Shown piece after piece: positions 45,479-55,856 of a DNA stretch of 64,000 nt. The notes under the pieces were generated by a model. It was not told the origin of the DNA, made no database searches, and was given only the letters and a program-made list of their open reading frames with translations. The translations under genes were made by a program, and so were the position numbers. How positions within the stretch are numbered: the first letter of the stretch is position 1; every line of letters begins with the position of its first letter. The DNA lies in assembly GCA_947175035.1 (NCBI GenBank), contig CAMWLG010000004.1, forward strand, positions 21,288 through 85,287, given 5' to 3'. This stretch comes from an uncultured Lachnospiraceae bacterium. Its GTDB lineage: Bacteria > Bacillota > Clostridia > Lachnospirales > Lachnospiraceae.

Positions 45479-45901
45479 ATGCCAACATTTAACCAGTTAG
45501 TAAGAAAGGGACGTCAGACATCTGTTAAGAAGTCTACCGCACCTGCGCTGCAGAAGGGATACAACTCTCTTCACAAGAAAGCGACAGACGTATCCGCTCC
45601 TCAGAAGCGTGGCGTATGTACCGCTGTGAAGACTGCAACCCCTAAGAAGCCTAACTCCGCACTGAGAAAGATCGCCAGAGTACGTCTTTCCAACGGTATC
45701 GAGGTAACCAGCTATATCCCTGGTGAAGGTCATAACCTTCAGGAGCATAGCGTGGTTTTGATCCGTGGCGGCAGAGTAAAGGATCTTCCCGGTACCAGAT
45801 ATCATATCATTCGTGGTACTTTGGATACAGCGGGTGTAGCAAACAGAAAGCAGGCTCGTTCCAAGTACGGCGCAAAGAGACCTAAAGATGCTAAGAAATA
45901 A
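45479..45901 (+). CDS. rpsL: Ribosomal protein S12
   Basis: The 140-residue protein has '[12 protein letters not shown]', '[17 protein letters not shown]', and '[16 protein letters not shown]'. The streptomycin-site lysines in KKPNS and GGRVKDLPG look wild type. AGAGGTGAG precedes the ATG. It begins the str block with rpsG, fusA and tuf. Confidence 0.97.
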   Translation: MPTFNQLVRKGRQTSVKKSTAPALQKGYNSLHKKATDVSAPQKRGVCTAVKTATPKKPNSALRKIARVRLSNGIEVTSYIPGEGHNLQEHSVVLIRGGRVKDLPGTRYHIIRGTLDTAGVANRKQARSKYGAKRPKDAKK

Positions 45902-46096
45902 GGTCTCGTCGTATGTAAGTTGACGCATGGCGCCAACTTTGTACTACACTAAAACGGAACTAAGAGAAGTGTTGGAATTCTGTACCAAAAGTTTACCTAC
46001 GGTAAAAAATTTTACCTGCGGCAAACTTCATCAGATACACAGCGCGAACACTTGGGGAAACACATGTGAGTACCGATGAATTATTGTATAGCATAA

Positions 46097-46617
<521 letters not shown>

Positions 46618-46632
46618 GAAGGAGGGAGAATC

Positions 46633-48795
46633 TTGGCTGGAAGAGAATATCCCTTAGAGAGAACCAGAAATATTGGAATTATGGCTCATATTGATGCCGG
46701 TAAGACGACTACCACAGAGCGTATTCTTTACTATACCGGTGTGAACTATAAGATTGGTGATACCCATGAGGGTACTGCTACCATGGACTGGATGGCTCAG
46801 GAGCAGGAGAGAGGTATTACCATCACATCCGCAGCTACCACTTGCCACTGGACTTTGGAAAAAGAGACCAAGCCCATGGAAGGTGCTTTGGAGCATCGTA
46901 TCAATATTATTGATACCCCGGGACACGTGGACTTTACCGTGGAGGTAGAGCGTTCCCTGCGCGTGCTGGATGGCGCTGTCGGCGTTTTCTGTGCAAAGGG
47001 CGGCGTGGAACCACAGTCAGAGAATGTATGGCGTCAGGCTGACACCTACAATGTACCCCGTATGGCATTCATCAACAAAATGGATATCCTGGGTGCTAAT
47101 TTCTATGGCGCTGTGGAACAGATCCGGACCAGGCTTGGCAAGAACGCTATTGTTCTCCAGCTGCCGATCGGCAAGGAGGACAGCTTCAAGGGAATTATAG
47201 ACCTGTTTGAGATGAAGGCGTACATCTACAATGATGAGAAGGGCGACGACATCACAGTGACAGATGACCTTGGAGATATGAAGGACGAGGCTGAGCTGTA
47301 TCATTCCGAGCTGGTTGAAAAAATTTGTGAATTAGATGACGATCTGACCATGATGTATCTGGAGGGCGAGGAGCCTTCCGTAGAGCAGTTGAAAGCGGCC
47401 CTGCGCAAGGGCACATGCGAGTGTACTGCAGTACCCGTGTGCTGTGGCACCGCTTACAGGAACAAGGGTGTTCAAAAGCTTTTGGACGCGATTGTAGAGT
47501 ACATGCCCTCTCCCCTTGACATTCCTGCTATTAAAGGTACAGATATGGATGGTAACGAGGTGGAGAGACATTCTTCTGATGATGAGCCGTTCTCTGCACT
47601 GGCGTTTAAGATCATGACTGACCCCTTTGTGGGTAAACTTGCATACTTCCGCGTTTATTCCGGTACGATCAATTCCGGTTCTTATGTTTTGAACGCGACA
47701 AAGGGCAAGAAAGAGCGTGTGGGCCGTCTGCTTCAGATGCATGCAAACAAGCGTGCTGAGTTGGACAAGGTTTATTCCGGTGATATCGCGGCAGCAGTTG
47801 GTTTCAAACTCACCACTACCGGTGATACCATCTGTGATGAGCAGCATCCGGTAATCCTGGAGTCCATGGAGTTCCCTGAGCCCGTTATCGAGCTGGCTAT
47901 TGAGCCTAAGACCAAGGCAGGTCAGGGCAAGATGGGCGAGGCACTTGCAAAGCTGGCAGAGGAAGATCCTACCTTCCGTGCACACACCAATCAGGAGACT
48001 GGACAGACGATTATCGCTGGTATGGGCGAGCTGCACTTGGAGATCATCGTAGACCGTCTGCTTCGTGAGTTTAAGGTGGAGGCTAACGTGGGTGCACCTC
48101 AGGTTGCATACAAAGAGGCGTTTACCAAGGCTGTGGAAGTTGATTCCAAGTACGCAAAACAGTCCGGTGGTCGTGGACAGTATGGACATTGTAAAGTGAA
48201 GTTTGAGCCCCTGGAGGCAAACTGTGAGAAATTCGAGTTTGATCCCAAGGCGAATATTTTGATCAATGATCCGCCTACACTGTTGTTCGAGTCTACAGTA
48301 GTCGGCGGTGCAATTCCCAAGGAGTATATCCCTGCAGTCGGTGAAGGTATTCAAGAGGCTGCTCAGGCGGGTATCCTGGGAGGATTCCCTGTATTGGGCG
48401 TTCATGCGAATGTATATGACGGCTCCTATCATGAGGTTGACTCCTCTGAGATGGCGTTCCACATTGCAGGTTCCATGGCGTTCAAGGAGGCAATGCAGAA
48501 GGCAGCACCTGTGCTTCTGGAGCCTATTATGAAGGTTGAGGTTACCATGCCCGAGGAATATATGGGTGATGTAATCGGTGATTTGAACTCTCGCCGCGGA
48601 CGCGTTGAGGGTATGGATGATTTGGGCGGCGGTAAGATCGTGCGTGCATTCGTTCCCCTTGCTGAGATGTTCGGTTACTCCACCGACCTTCGTTCCAAGA
48701 CTCAGGGACGTGGTAACTACTCCATGTTCTTCGAGAAATACGAGCCGGTTCCTAAAAATGTTCAGGAAAAGGTATTGTCCGAGAAGTCAAAATAA
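46633..48795 (+). CDS. fusA: Elongation factor G
   Basis: The 720-residue translocase begins with TTG 46633 after GGAGGGAG; '[20 protein letters not shown]' is the P-loop. G2 '[11 protein letters not shown]', G3 'DTPGHVDFT' and G4 'NKMD' follow. Domains II-V end with '[19 protein letters not shown]'. It is slightly longer than the usual 690-705, with a small insertion after G2 ('[15 protein letters not shown]'). It lies 15 bases after rpsG. Confidence 0.97.
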   Translation: MAGREYPLERTRNIGIMAHIDAGKTTTTERILYYTGVNYKIGDTHEGTATMDWMAQEQERGITITSAATTCHWTLEKETKPMEGALEHRINIIDTPGHVDFTVEVERSLRVLDGAVGVFCAKGGVEPQSENVWRQADTYNVPRMAFINKMDILGANFYGAVEQIRTRLGKNAIVLQLPIGKEDSFKGIIDLFEMKAYIYNDEKGDDITVTDDLGDMKDEAELYHSELVEKICELDDDLTMMYLEGEEPSVEQLKAALRKGTCECTAVPVCCGTAYRNKGVQKLLDAIVEYMPSPLDIPAIKGTDMDGNEVERHSSDDEPFSALAFKIMTDPFVGKLAYFRVYSGTINSGSYVLNATKGKKERVGRLLQMHANKRAELDKVYSGDIAAAVGFKLTTTGDTICDEQHPVILESMEFPEPVIELAIEPKTKAGQGKMGEALAKLAEEDPTFRAHTNQETGQTIIAGMGELHLEIIVDRLLREFKVEANVGAPQVAYKEAFTKAVEVDSKYAKQSGGRGQYGHCKVKFEPLEANCEKFEFDPKANILINDPPTLLFESTVVGGAIPKEYIPAVGEGIQEAAQAGILGGFPVLGVHANVYDGSYHEVDSSEMAFHIAGSMAFKEAMQKAAPVLLEPIMKVEVTMPEEYMGDVIGDLNSRRGRVEGMDDLGGGKIVRAFVPLAEMFGYSTDLRSKTQGRGNYSMFFEKYEPVPKNVQEKVLSEKSK

Positions 48796-48836
48796 GGTTT
48801 TATGCAAAATAATTACCTTATTTTAACAAAAACTGC

Positions 48837-48865
48837 TTGTCAAACTTCTGATTATTTAATATAAT
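48837..48865 (+). promoter_or_regulatory. Sigma-A promoter for tuf
   Basis: TTGTCA (48837-48842) and a perfect TATAAT (48860-48865) are 17 bases apart in the fusA-tuf spacer, so tuf can be transcribed on its own. Confidence 0.75.
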
Positions 48866-48919
48866 CAGAGATAGTGAGAAAAATTAACTGTATCTATTAT
48901 TTTAAGGAGGATTTTTATA

Positions 48920-50107
48920 ATGGCAAAAGCTAAATTTGACAGAACTAAGCCCCATTGTAACATTGGTACTATCGGTCACGTTGACCATGGCAAAACTACT
49001 CTGACTGCAGCAATCACCAAGGTTTTGGCTGAGAGAGTAGCTGGTAACGAGAAAGTGGATTTTGAGAATATCGATAAGGCTCCCGAGGAGAGAGAGCGTG
49101 GTATTACCATTTCTACCGCACACGTTGAGTACCAGACTGAGAAGAGACACTACGCACACGTTGACTGCCCGGGACATGCTGACTACGTTAAGAACATGAT
49201 CACTGGTGCAGCACAGATGGATGGCGCTATCCTTGTTGTAGCAGCTACCGATGGCGTTATGGCACAGACCAAGGAGCATATCCTTCTGTCCCGTCAGGTA
49301 GGCGTGCCCTACATCGTTGTATTTATGAACAAGTGTGATATGGTTGACGATCCTGAGCTGCTTGAGCTGGTTGAGATGGAGATCACCGAGCAGTTGGAGG
49401 AGTACGACTTCACCGATTGCCCTATCATCAAGGGTTCCGCTTTGAAGGCTCTTGAAGATCCTACCGGCGAGTGGGGCGACAAGATCATGGAGTTGATGGA
49501 GACTGTAGACACCTACATTCCTGATCCTCAGCGTGATACTGATAAGCCTTTCCTGATGCCTGTCGAGGACGTATTCACCATTACCGGTCGTGGTACTGTT
49601 GCTACCGGTCGTGTGGAGCGTGGTACTCTGCATCTGAATGAGGAAGTTGAGATTGTTGGTATCAAGGAAGAGACCAAGAAGACTGTTGTAACCGGTATCG
49701 AGATGTTCCGTAAGATGCTGGATGAGGCACAGGCTGGTGATAACATCGGCGCACTGCTTCGTGGCGTTCAGAGAACCGAGATCGAGCGTGGTCAGGTTCT
49801 TGCAAAGCCTGGCACTGTTACCTGCCACAAGAAGTTTACCGCACAGGTTTACGTTCTGACCAAGGACGAGGGTGGTCGTCATACACCTTTCTTCAACAAC
49901 TATCGTCCTCAGTTCTACTTCAGAACTACCGACGTTACTGGCGTATGTAACTTGCCTGCAGGTACCGAGATGTGCATGCCTGGTGATAACGTAGAGATGA
50001 CGATCGAGTTGATCCATCCCATCGCTATGGAGCAGGGCTTGACATTCGCTATCCGTGAGGGTGGTAGAACAGTTGGTTCAGGTCGTGTGGCTACTATCAT
50101 CGAGTAA
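48920..50107 (+). CDS. tuf: Elongation factor Tu
   Basis: The 395-residue GTPase has '[17 protein letters not shown]', '[12 protein letters not shown]', '[20 protein letters not shown]', 'NKCDMV' and the domain III end '[18 protein letters not shown]'. It delivers aminoacyl-tRNA. AAGGAGG precedes the ATG. A degraded copy of its last 20 codons lies about 0.8 kb downstream. Confidence 0.98.
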   Translation: MAKAKFDRTKPHCNIGTIGHVDHGKTTLTAAITKVLAERVAGNEKVDFENIDKAPEERERGITISTAHVEYQTEKRHYAHVDCPGHADYVKNMITGAAQMDGAILVVAATDGVMAQTKEHILLSRQVGVPYIVVFMNKCDMVDDPELLELVEMEITEQLEEYDFTDCPIIKGSALKALEDPTGEWGDKIMELMETVDTYIPDPQRDTDKPFLMPVEDVFTITGRGTVATGRVERGTLHLNEEVEIVGIKEETKKTVVTGIEMFRKMLDEAQAGDNIGALLRGVQRTEIERGQVLAKPGTVTCHKKFTAQVYVLTKDEGGRHTPFFNNYRPQFYFRTTDVTGVCNLPAGTEMCMPGDNVEMTIELIHPIAMEQGLTFAIREGGRTVGSGRVATIIE

Positions 50108-50129
50108 TCAATAGAATTACAGTACAATC

Positions 50130-50162
50130 AAGGCTTTCGGGGATTTCTCCGGAAGCCTTTTT
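50130..50162 (+). terminator. Intrinsic terminator after tuf
   Basis: AAGGCTTTCGGGG pairs with CTCCGGAAGCCTT over a short loop and is followed by a T-run. Confidence 0.85.
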
Positions 50163-50205
50163 ACATGAGAGGCTGTTTATAGCTTCCAGCTATGGAGGTA
50201 TTATT

Positions 50206-50667
50206 GTGAAAATAAATAAGTGTGTGAAAGAATCTTTTGTAGTAATTGGTAAGGAAGGTTCCACATCAGATGGTGAGACTTTTGTACAAGAGTTGTGGGA
50301 TAACGCAAATTCCCATTTTGAAGAAGTAAAGCATTTGGCAAAGAAAGATGAAAATGGAAATATAGTTGGAATATGGGGAGCAATGTCTGATTTTTCCCGT
50401 TCTTTTAAGCCGTGGGAGGATTTTAACAAGGGACTTTATCTTGCAGGAGTGGAATGTGTTGATGATGCAGAAGCTCCTAGTGGTTGGACAAAGTGGATTA
50501 TTCCTGGTTATGAATATATTTATGTAGAATGCGAAAATGATGATACATTTCCAAAGACAATACAGTATATGAAGGATAACAACATTCCGTTAGTTGGTGC
50601 AGTTCACGATTTTACTTGCCCGCAGACAGGGAAGAATTATATGTTTTTTCCGATTAGAAAGTTATAG
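50206..50667 (+). CDS. GyrI-like/effector-binding domain protein
   Basis: The 153-residue protein resembles the stand-alone GyrI-like small-molecule binding family related to AraC effector domains: 'FVVIGKEGSTSDG', 'IVGIWGAMSDFS', 'YLAGVECVDDAEAPSGWTKW', 'YIYVEC'. It has no DNA-binding domain, so it probably binds a ligand or partner. It starts with GTG after GGAGG. It marks the beginning of the AT-rich accessory region and has no operon partner. Confidence 0.7.
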   Translation: MKINKCVKESFVVIGKEGSTSDGETFVQELWDNANSHFEEVKHLAKKDENGNIVGIWGAMSDFSRSFKPWEDFNKGLYLAGVECVDDAEAPSGWTKWIIPGYEYIYVECENDDTFPKTIQYMKDNNIPLVGAVHDFTCPQTGKNYMFFPIRKL

Positions 50668-50877
50668 AGGATTTTCTGTTTATTGCTAAGTGGTAGTAAG
50701 GAAAAATAGGTGTTCTTGATAATTACTCAAACATGATGCTAGCACCATGTAGATAAAGTGGTTAAGGAGAAAATCAGCGTGGTGCCAAGAAATCATATAA
50801 ATAAAAATATGTTACATAAAAACAACGATTTTATGCCTTTTTTCGTAATAGAAAGCATAGAAAATACCACAAAAATG

Positions 50878-50946
50878 CTATTCAAATGCCGTGAGGGTGG
50901 TAGAGCAGTTGGATTTGGAAAGGTTGTTACTATCCGTAATCTTTGA
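50878..50946 (+). pseudogene. Remnant of an EF-Tu gene 3' end
   Basis: The frame reads LFKCREGGRAVGFGKVVTI, aligning with the EF-Tu end [20 protein letters not shown]. At DNA level 23 of 24 bases match (50053-50076 against 50889-50912) before the sequences diverge. Upstream sequence in this frame has lost EF-Tu similarity. The fragment is followed by its own terminator. The rest of the 50668-51168 gap shows no other gene, only a small ACATG/CATGT palindrome near 50731. Confidence 0.65.
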
Positions 50947-50964
50947 TTTTATCAGTAAATGACT

Positions 50965-50995
50965 ATATCCCGCCGAGAAATTGGCGGGATATTTT
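50965..50995 (+). terminator. Intrinsic terminator after the tuf remnant
   Basis: ATATCCCGCC pairs perfectly with GGCGGGATAT over an 8-base loop and runs into TTTT. Confidence 0.8.
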
Positions 50996-51168
50996 CTTGC
51001 TGTGGAAAAGGGGAAATATCATTTTATTAAGTGTTTGTTTTTGTGATATTTAAATACAAATTATACTGTCTTTTAGGATAATTTATGTTATTATATTATA
51101 GAAAATAAGCAAGTAAATAATGACAAAATAGTGTTGAGTTTGTCTTAAGTATATTTGGAGGTAGTATT

Positions 51169-53955
51169 ATGACTGAAGCGGAACAAAGAACGGCGGCTAC
51201 AAAGTTCTATAATGATTGGCGCGGTATCGGAGATGAAAAAAGCGACAGCCAGCGTTTTTGGATTGAATTTTTTACTAATATACTTGGAATTGAGAATGTA
51301 ACACAGAAAATTATCTTTGAAAAACGTGTTTATGTAGATGGACAGACAAAATTTATTGATGTATATATACCGGAAACAAGAGTGCTGATCGAGCAGAAAA
51401 GTATCGATAAGGATCTGAATAAAAAAGCACTGCAGTCGGACGGTTCTATGAGGACACCATTTGAACAAGGGCGTAACTATGCACAGTGGATGATACCGAA
51501 TGAAACTCCTTTATGGATAGTTATTTGTAATTTCAAAACATTTGAAATACATGATATGAATAAGCCAAATGAACCGGCTGTTGTTATTGCGCTTGAAGAA
51601 GTGCGTAACAAGCTGCCATTGTTTGATTTTATGTTTAAGAAAGAAGTCAAGGAACTTTCCCATGAAATGGAAATATCTGTTAAGGCAGGGGAAATTGTAG
51701 GGATACTATATGACAAGTTGATAGAGAAATATAAAAATCCAGATGAGCAGTCATTTAAGAGCTTGAATGCGTTATGTGTGCGCCTTGTGTTCTGTTTGTA
51801 CGCCGAGGATGCTGGCATTTTTGGCTCACATATGATGTTCCATGATTATTTGAAAGATATTCCAGTTAATGGTTTCAGAAAAGCGCTTGTGGAGCTGTTT
51901 AAGATACTCGATACAAAAATTGAGGACAGGGATAAATATTTAGCTGAAGATAATCCGAAACTTGCTGCGTTTCCATATGTCAATGGTGGATTGTTTGCTG
52001 ATGAAACTATAGAGATACCACCATTTACGGGGGAAATTAAGAATCTACTTTTGAATCAGGCAAGTGCAGATTTTGACTGGTCAGATATTAGTCCGACTAT
52101 CTTTGGGGCAGTGTTTGAAAGTACCTTAAATCCGGAAACACGAAGAAGTGGAGGTATGCACTATACTTCTATAGAGAACATTCATAAGGTTATAGATCCG
52201 TTGTTTATGGACGAACTTAGAGCAGAGTTTGATGAGATTAAGAAGATTACGGTTGAACGCACCAAAAAAGCAAAGTTAAATACTTTTCAGGCAAAAATTG
52301 CTGGACTGAAATTTCTTGATCCGGCGTGTGGCTCTGGAAATTTCTTGACGGAAACATATATTTCGATGCGCAGATTGGAGAATGATATTATTTTTGAATT
52401 GCAAAGCGGACAGATAGTGATTGGAGAAGCAATTAACCCTATTCAAGTATCAATCAGCCAATTTTATGGAATTGAAATCAATGATTTTGCTGTAACTGTT
52501 GCAAAGACAGCATTATGGATTGCAGAAAGCCAAATGATAAAAGAAACAGAGGATATTGTCCATATGAACCTTGATTTCCTTCCGTTAAAATCATATGCGA
52601 ATATCATTGAAGGTAACGCATTGGAACTTGAGTGGGAAAGTGTTGCACCAAAACATGAGTTAAATTATATTATGGGTAATCCGCCATTTGTAGGTGCAAG
52701 GCTGATGTCATCAGGACAGAAAAAGGATGTATTGTCTGTGTTTGGAGACAAATGGAAAAATGTTGGTAATCTGGATTATGTTTGTTGTTGGTACAAAAAA
52801 GCAGCAGAATTTATGATGAATAATAATATTAGAACAGCCCTTGTGTCTACAAACTCCGTATCACAGGGAGAAATGGTTGCTAATCTTTGGAAACCGCTGT
52901 TTGAGATGGGGTGCCATATTGATTTTGCACATCGTACATTCCGCTGGGATAGTGAGGCAAAGATAAAGGCTCATGTGCATTGCGTGATTATCGGTTTTAG
53001 TATAGCGAATTCAAAGAATAAAAAAGTCCTATACACAGGAGATACCAGACAGGAAGTAGTTAACATCAATGCTTATCTTTTGGAAACGGATAATATCTTC
53101 ATCGAAAGCAGGACAAGAGCAATCTGTAATGTGCCGGAAATAGGAATAGGAAATAAACCGATAGATGGAGGAAATTATCTGTTTACAGAAGATGAGATGA
53201 AGGAATTTATCAAGGAAGAATCCGATTCAAAAAAATATTTTAAGCCTTGGTATGGTTCGCAAGAATTTATCAACCAGAAACCACGATACTGCTTGTGGCT
53301 TGGCGACTGTTCACCAAATGAAATAAGAAGTATGCCCAAATGTATGAAACGGGTGGAGGCTGTCAGAAAATTTCGATTAGAAAGTACAAGCGCAGGGACG
53401 GTAAAGCTTGCGGATAAACCTACCCGCTTTCATGTGGAAAATATGCCGAAAAGCACATATGTGGTCATTCCTGAAGTTTCGTCGGAGAAAAGGCGGTACA
53501 TTCCTATGGGATTTATGACGCCGAATATTATGTGTAGTAATCTTGTGAAAATTGTGCCAGACGCAACACTTTATCATTTTGGGGTTTTGACATCCAATGT
53601 CCATATGGCTTGGGTAAGGGCGGTTTGTGGTCGTTTAAAGAGTGATTATAGGTATTCCAAAGATATTGTTTATAATAATTTTCCGTGGTGTAGTCCGACA
53701 GAGGAACAAAAGGTAAAAATAGAGAAAACAGCACAGGGGATTTTAGATGCAAGAGAGCTTTATCCAGATAGCTCATTAGCTGATCTTTATGACGAAATAC
53801 TCATGCCGCCAGAGTTGAGGAAGGCACATTTACAAAACGATAAAGCAGTTATGCAGGCGTATGGATTTTCTATAAAGGATACCACTGAGGAAAAATGTGT
53901 GGCTGAACTCATGAAAATGTATCAAAATATAATAGATCAAACTTATGAACAGTAA
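51169..53955 (+). CDS. MmeI-like (type IIL) restriction-modification enzyme
   Basis: The 928-residue single chain matches MmeI, which is 919 residues. The N-terminal nuclease motif is Asp64 followed by 'EQK' (Glu75, Lys77) in 'FIDVYIPETRVLIEQKS'. A helical connector follows, then the adenine methyltransferase with 'LDPACGSGNF' near residue 384 and 'NPPF' at 504-507. A recognition domain occupies the rest. It would both cut and methylate DNA at one site type, and acts as defence against phage. TTGGAGG precedes ATG 51169. No partner methylase is needed or seen. The recognition sequence cannot be read directly. Confidence 0.87.
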   Translation: MTEAEQRTAATKFYNDWRGIGDEKSDSQRFWIEFFTNILGIENVTQKIIFEKRVYVDGQTKFIDVYIPETRVLIEQKSIDKDLNKKALQSDGSMRTPFEQGRNYAQWMIPNETPLWIVICNFKTFEIHDMNKPNEPAVVIALEEVRNKLPLFDFMFKKEVKELSHEMEISVKAGEIVGILYDKLIEKYKNPDEQSFKSLNALCVRLVFCLYAEDAGIFGSHMMFHDYLKDIPVNGFRKALVELFKILDTKIEDRDKYLAEDNPKLAAFPYVNGGLFADETIEIPPFTGEIKNLLLNQASADFDWSDISPTIFGAVFESTLNPETRRSGGMHYTSIENIHKVIDPLFMDELRAEFDEIKKITVERTKKAKLNTFQAKIAGLKFLDPACGSGNFLTETYISMRRLENDIIFELQSGQIVIGEAINPIQVSISQFYGIEINDFAVTVAKTALWIAESQMIKETEDIVHMNLDFLPLKSYANIIEGNALELEWESVAPKHELNYIMGNPPFVGARLMSSGQKKDVLSVFGDKWKNVGNLDYVCCWYKKAAEFMMNNNIRTALVSTNSVSQGEMVANLWKPLFEMGCHIDFAHRTFRWDSEAKIKAHVHCVIIGFSIANSKNKKVLYTGDTRQEVVNINAYLLETDNIFIESRTRAICNVPEIGIGNKPIDGGNYLFTEDEMKEFIKEESDSKKYFKPWYGSQEFINQKPRYCLWLGDCSPNEIRSMPKCMKRVEAVRKFRLESTSAGTVKLADKPTRFHVENMPKSTYVVIPEVSSEKRRYIPMGFMTPNIMCSNLVKIVPDATLYHFGVLTSNVHMAWVRAVCGRLKSDYRYSKDIVYNNFPWCSPTEEQKVKIEKTAQGILDARELYPDSSLADLYDEILMPPELRKAHLQNDKAVMQAYGFSIKDTTEEKCVAELMKMYQNIIDQTYEQ

Positions 53956-54118
53956 TGTATGTTTAGCTATTGAGGAAGAAGTTATTTTGGTTTTTTGGCG
54001 TAAAAGGCATAGCTGGAGCAATGGTTATGAAAAAGAGCAAACAGAGATGTTTTTATTAGTATAGGCGATGGCGAAGGATGTTTGCTCAATGTGTAAATAT
54101 TCTGTGTGAGGTATGTTT

Positions 54119-55774
54119 ATGGAAGCAGGTCGAATAAAAGAAATTGTAAGCGAATTAGATAAGTTATCATATAGATGTGTTATGTTTGACGGAGCATGGG
54201 GCATAGGAAAAACATATGCAATTGATGAAGTGCTAGATGAACAAAAAAATAGTTGTAAGATATCTATGTTTGGTTTGCAAAATAGTCAACAAATATATCA
54301 TGAGATAATATGCCGACTTACAAGGTGGAAACATGTACCTAATATTACAAAAAAAGTCGATAAAATCTTCAATTGTTTATCACAAGTTTCAGATAAAGCT
54401 AACACCGGAAAGGAGATTCTTTATAGTTTCATAGATGAGAAAGAATTATTTTCAAAATTCTCACGGGAGTTTAGAACTTGGCATTATATTGTTATTGATG
54501 ATTTAGAACGCATGAGCAGTGATATAAATATGGAAGAGGTTATGGGGGTGGTTGAAGAACTAAAAAAATGTAGTTATGTTAAGGTTATAATTTTGGTAAA
54601 TGAAAACGGGATGAGTGACGCTACAAAGAAGATACTGCAAAAATATGAAGAAAAAGTTATTGATAGAACATATCACATAACAGAAATACCTTCTAAAATT
54701 AACTGGGGAAATTTAGGGATACACGCATTTTTTATGCAAGATTTTTTAAAGAAGCATAATGTGAAAAATCTCAGGACGCTTCAGAAAGCACAAAATTTCT
54801 ATGATGATGTTCATATACATATTAAATCAATAAATAATGAAGAATTTATAAAAGATGTTCGCTTGATATGTTTTGCTATTGTTACGGAATCTATTGAAAA
54901 TCTATATTATGATGAACAAAAAGCATCGACAGAAAATAAAAAGGAATCTTCAATAAAAAGAATTTTAAAGAGTGCGAATAATAATTTGGATCATCGGATT
55001 ATACATTATTATTTGTCAGGAATCAGAAGTAGTGTAGGATTGGTTCATTTACTTTTAAAATATTATAATAATGACATCGATTTGAATGAGGAAGTAATAA
55101 AGGCAGAGTACCAAGTATTTTTGAATGTGGGAACTAAACCTATTTCATATATGACAGAGCAGGAAGCAAAAAAGCTATTAGAACAATGGGAAAACAATTT
55201 TGACTCAATAGTTGCAATAGGAGAATTAAATAGTACAACAGATGCCTATGTACATTATAGCAAAATTTTAGAGAAAGACTATTCGTTATTGCTCGAATGG
55301 TATGAAAAGAAATTATATGTTATTATGACTAAAACGGTTTCAAGTGGACATGAGGGCATTTTATCTTATGATGCTGATGTTTTAGTCATATCGTCAGAAG
55401 AAATAAAAGAGATATATAATAAGGTGTGTGATAGAGTTAGAGAAGATTTAATTGTTTCTTATATTAATAATTTGTGTAGTTTAGCTACATCTGATAGGAA
55501 AACTTTTGAATATTCATATGAGCTAAGGAAGTACTATGAAAATAATGAGAGTAAAAAAATATTGCAGAAGCATATAGATAAATTATATAATATAAAGTTT
55601 TTCCCCGTTACAGATATGAGTGATGATAAATATCACACTTGTTATAATATTATGAGTATATTATATCGTGCAGATAGCAATAAATTCTTAAAATATTGTG
55701 ATGAAATAGAGTGTGACAGGATGGCACAACATAGACTGGAGAAGTTAGTGCAAGACATTGTAAGAAATTATTAA
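54119..55774 (+). CDS. KAP-family P-loop NTPase, soluble member of a two-gene pair
   Basis: The 551-residue protein has Walker A 'GAWGIGKTYA' at residues 25-34, Walker B 'YIVIDDLERMS' near 125, and a sensor-like 'VIILVNEN' near 155, the KAP ATPase pattern. The rest is helical with no membrane segment and no recognised domain. TGAGG lies 7 bases before ATG 54119, so the ATG at 54113 is rejected. It is followed after about 80 bases by a second, larger KAP-type NTPase. The pair probably works as one complex, perhaps in phage defence. Function is inferred from family and island context only. Confidence 0.7.
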   Translation: MEAGRIKEIVSELDKLSYRCVMFDGAWGIGKTYAIDEVLDEQKNSCKISMFGLQNSQQIYHEIICRLTRWKHVPNITKKVDKIFNCLSQVSDKANTGKEILYSFIDEKELFSKFSREFRTWHYIVIDDLERMSSDINMEEVMGVVEELKKCSYVKVIILVNENGMSDATKKILQKYEEKVIDRTYHITEIPSKINWGNLGIHAFFMQDFLKKHNVKNLRTLQKAQNFYDDVHIHIKSINNEEFIKDVRLICFAIVTESIENLYYDEQKASTENKKESSIKRILKSANNNLDHRIIHYYLSGIRSSVGLVHLLLKYYNNDIDLNEEVIKAEYQVFLNVGTKPISYMTEQEAKKLLEQWENNFDSIVAIGELNSTTDAYVHYSKILEKDYSLLLEWYEKKLYVIMTKTVSSGHEGILSYDADVLVISSEEIKEIYNKVCDRVREDLIVSYINNLCSLATSDRKTFEYSYELRKYYENNESKKILQKHIDKLYNIKFFPVTDMSDDKYHTCYNIMSILYRADSNKFLKYCDEIECDRMAQHRLEKLVQDIVRNY

Positions 55775-55856
55775 ATTAGAAAAATAGAATGGCAGATAAA
55801 TCAGAATTTTCTTAGAGAAATATTTAATGAATAGAAAAGAAAGGGATTGCTCTCAA

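Noticed and set aside
50758..50877. The front of the small frame that leads into the tuf remnant.
   Set aside because: It shows no EF-Tu similarity and no clear ribosome site, so I do not call it a gene; only the tail is annotated as a remnant.
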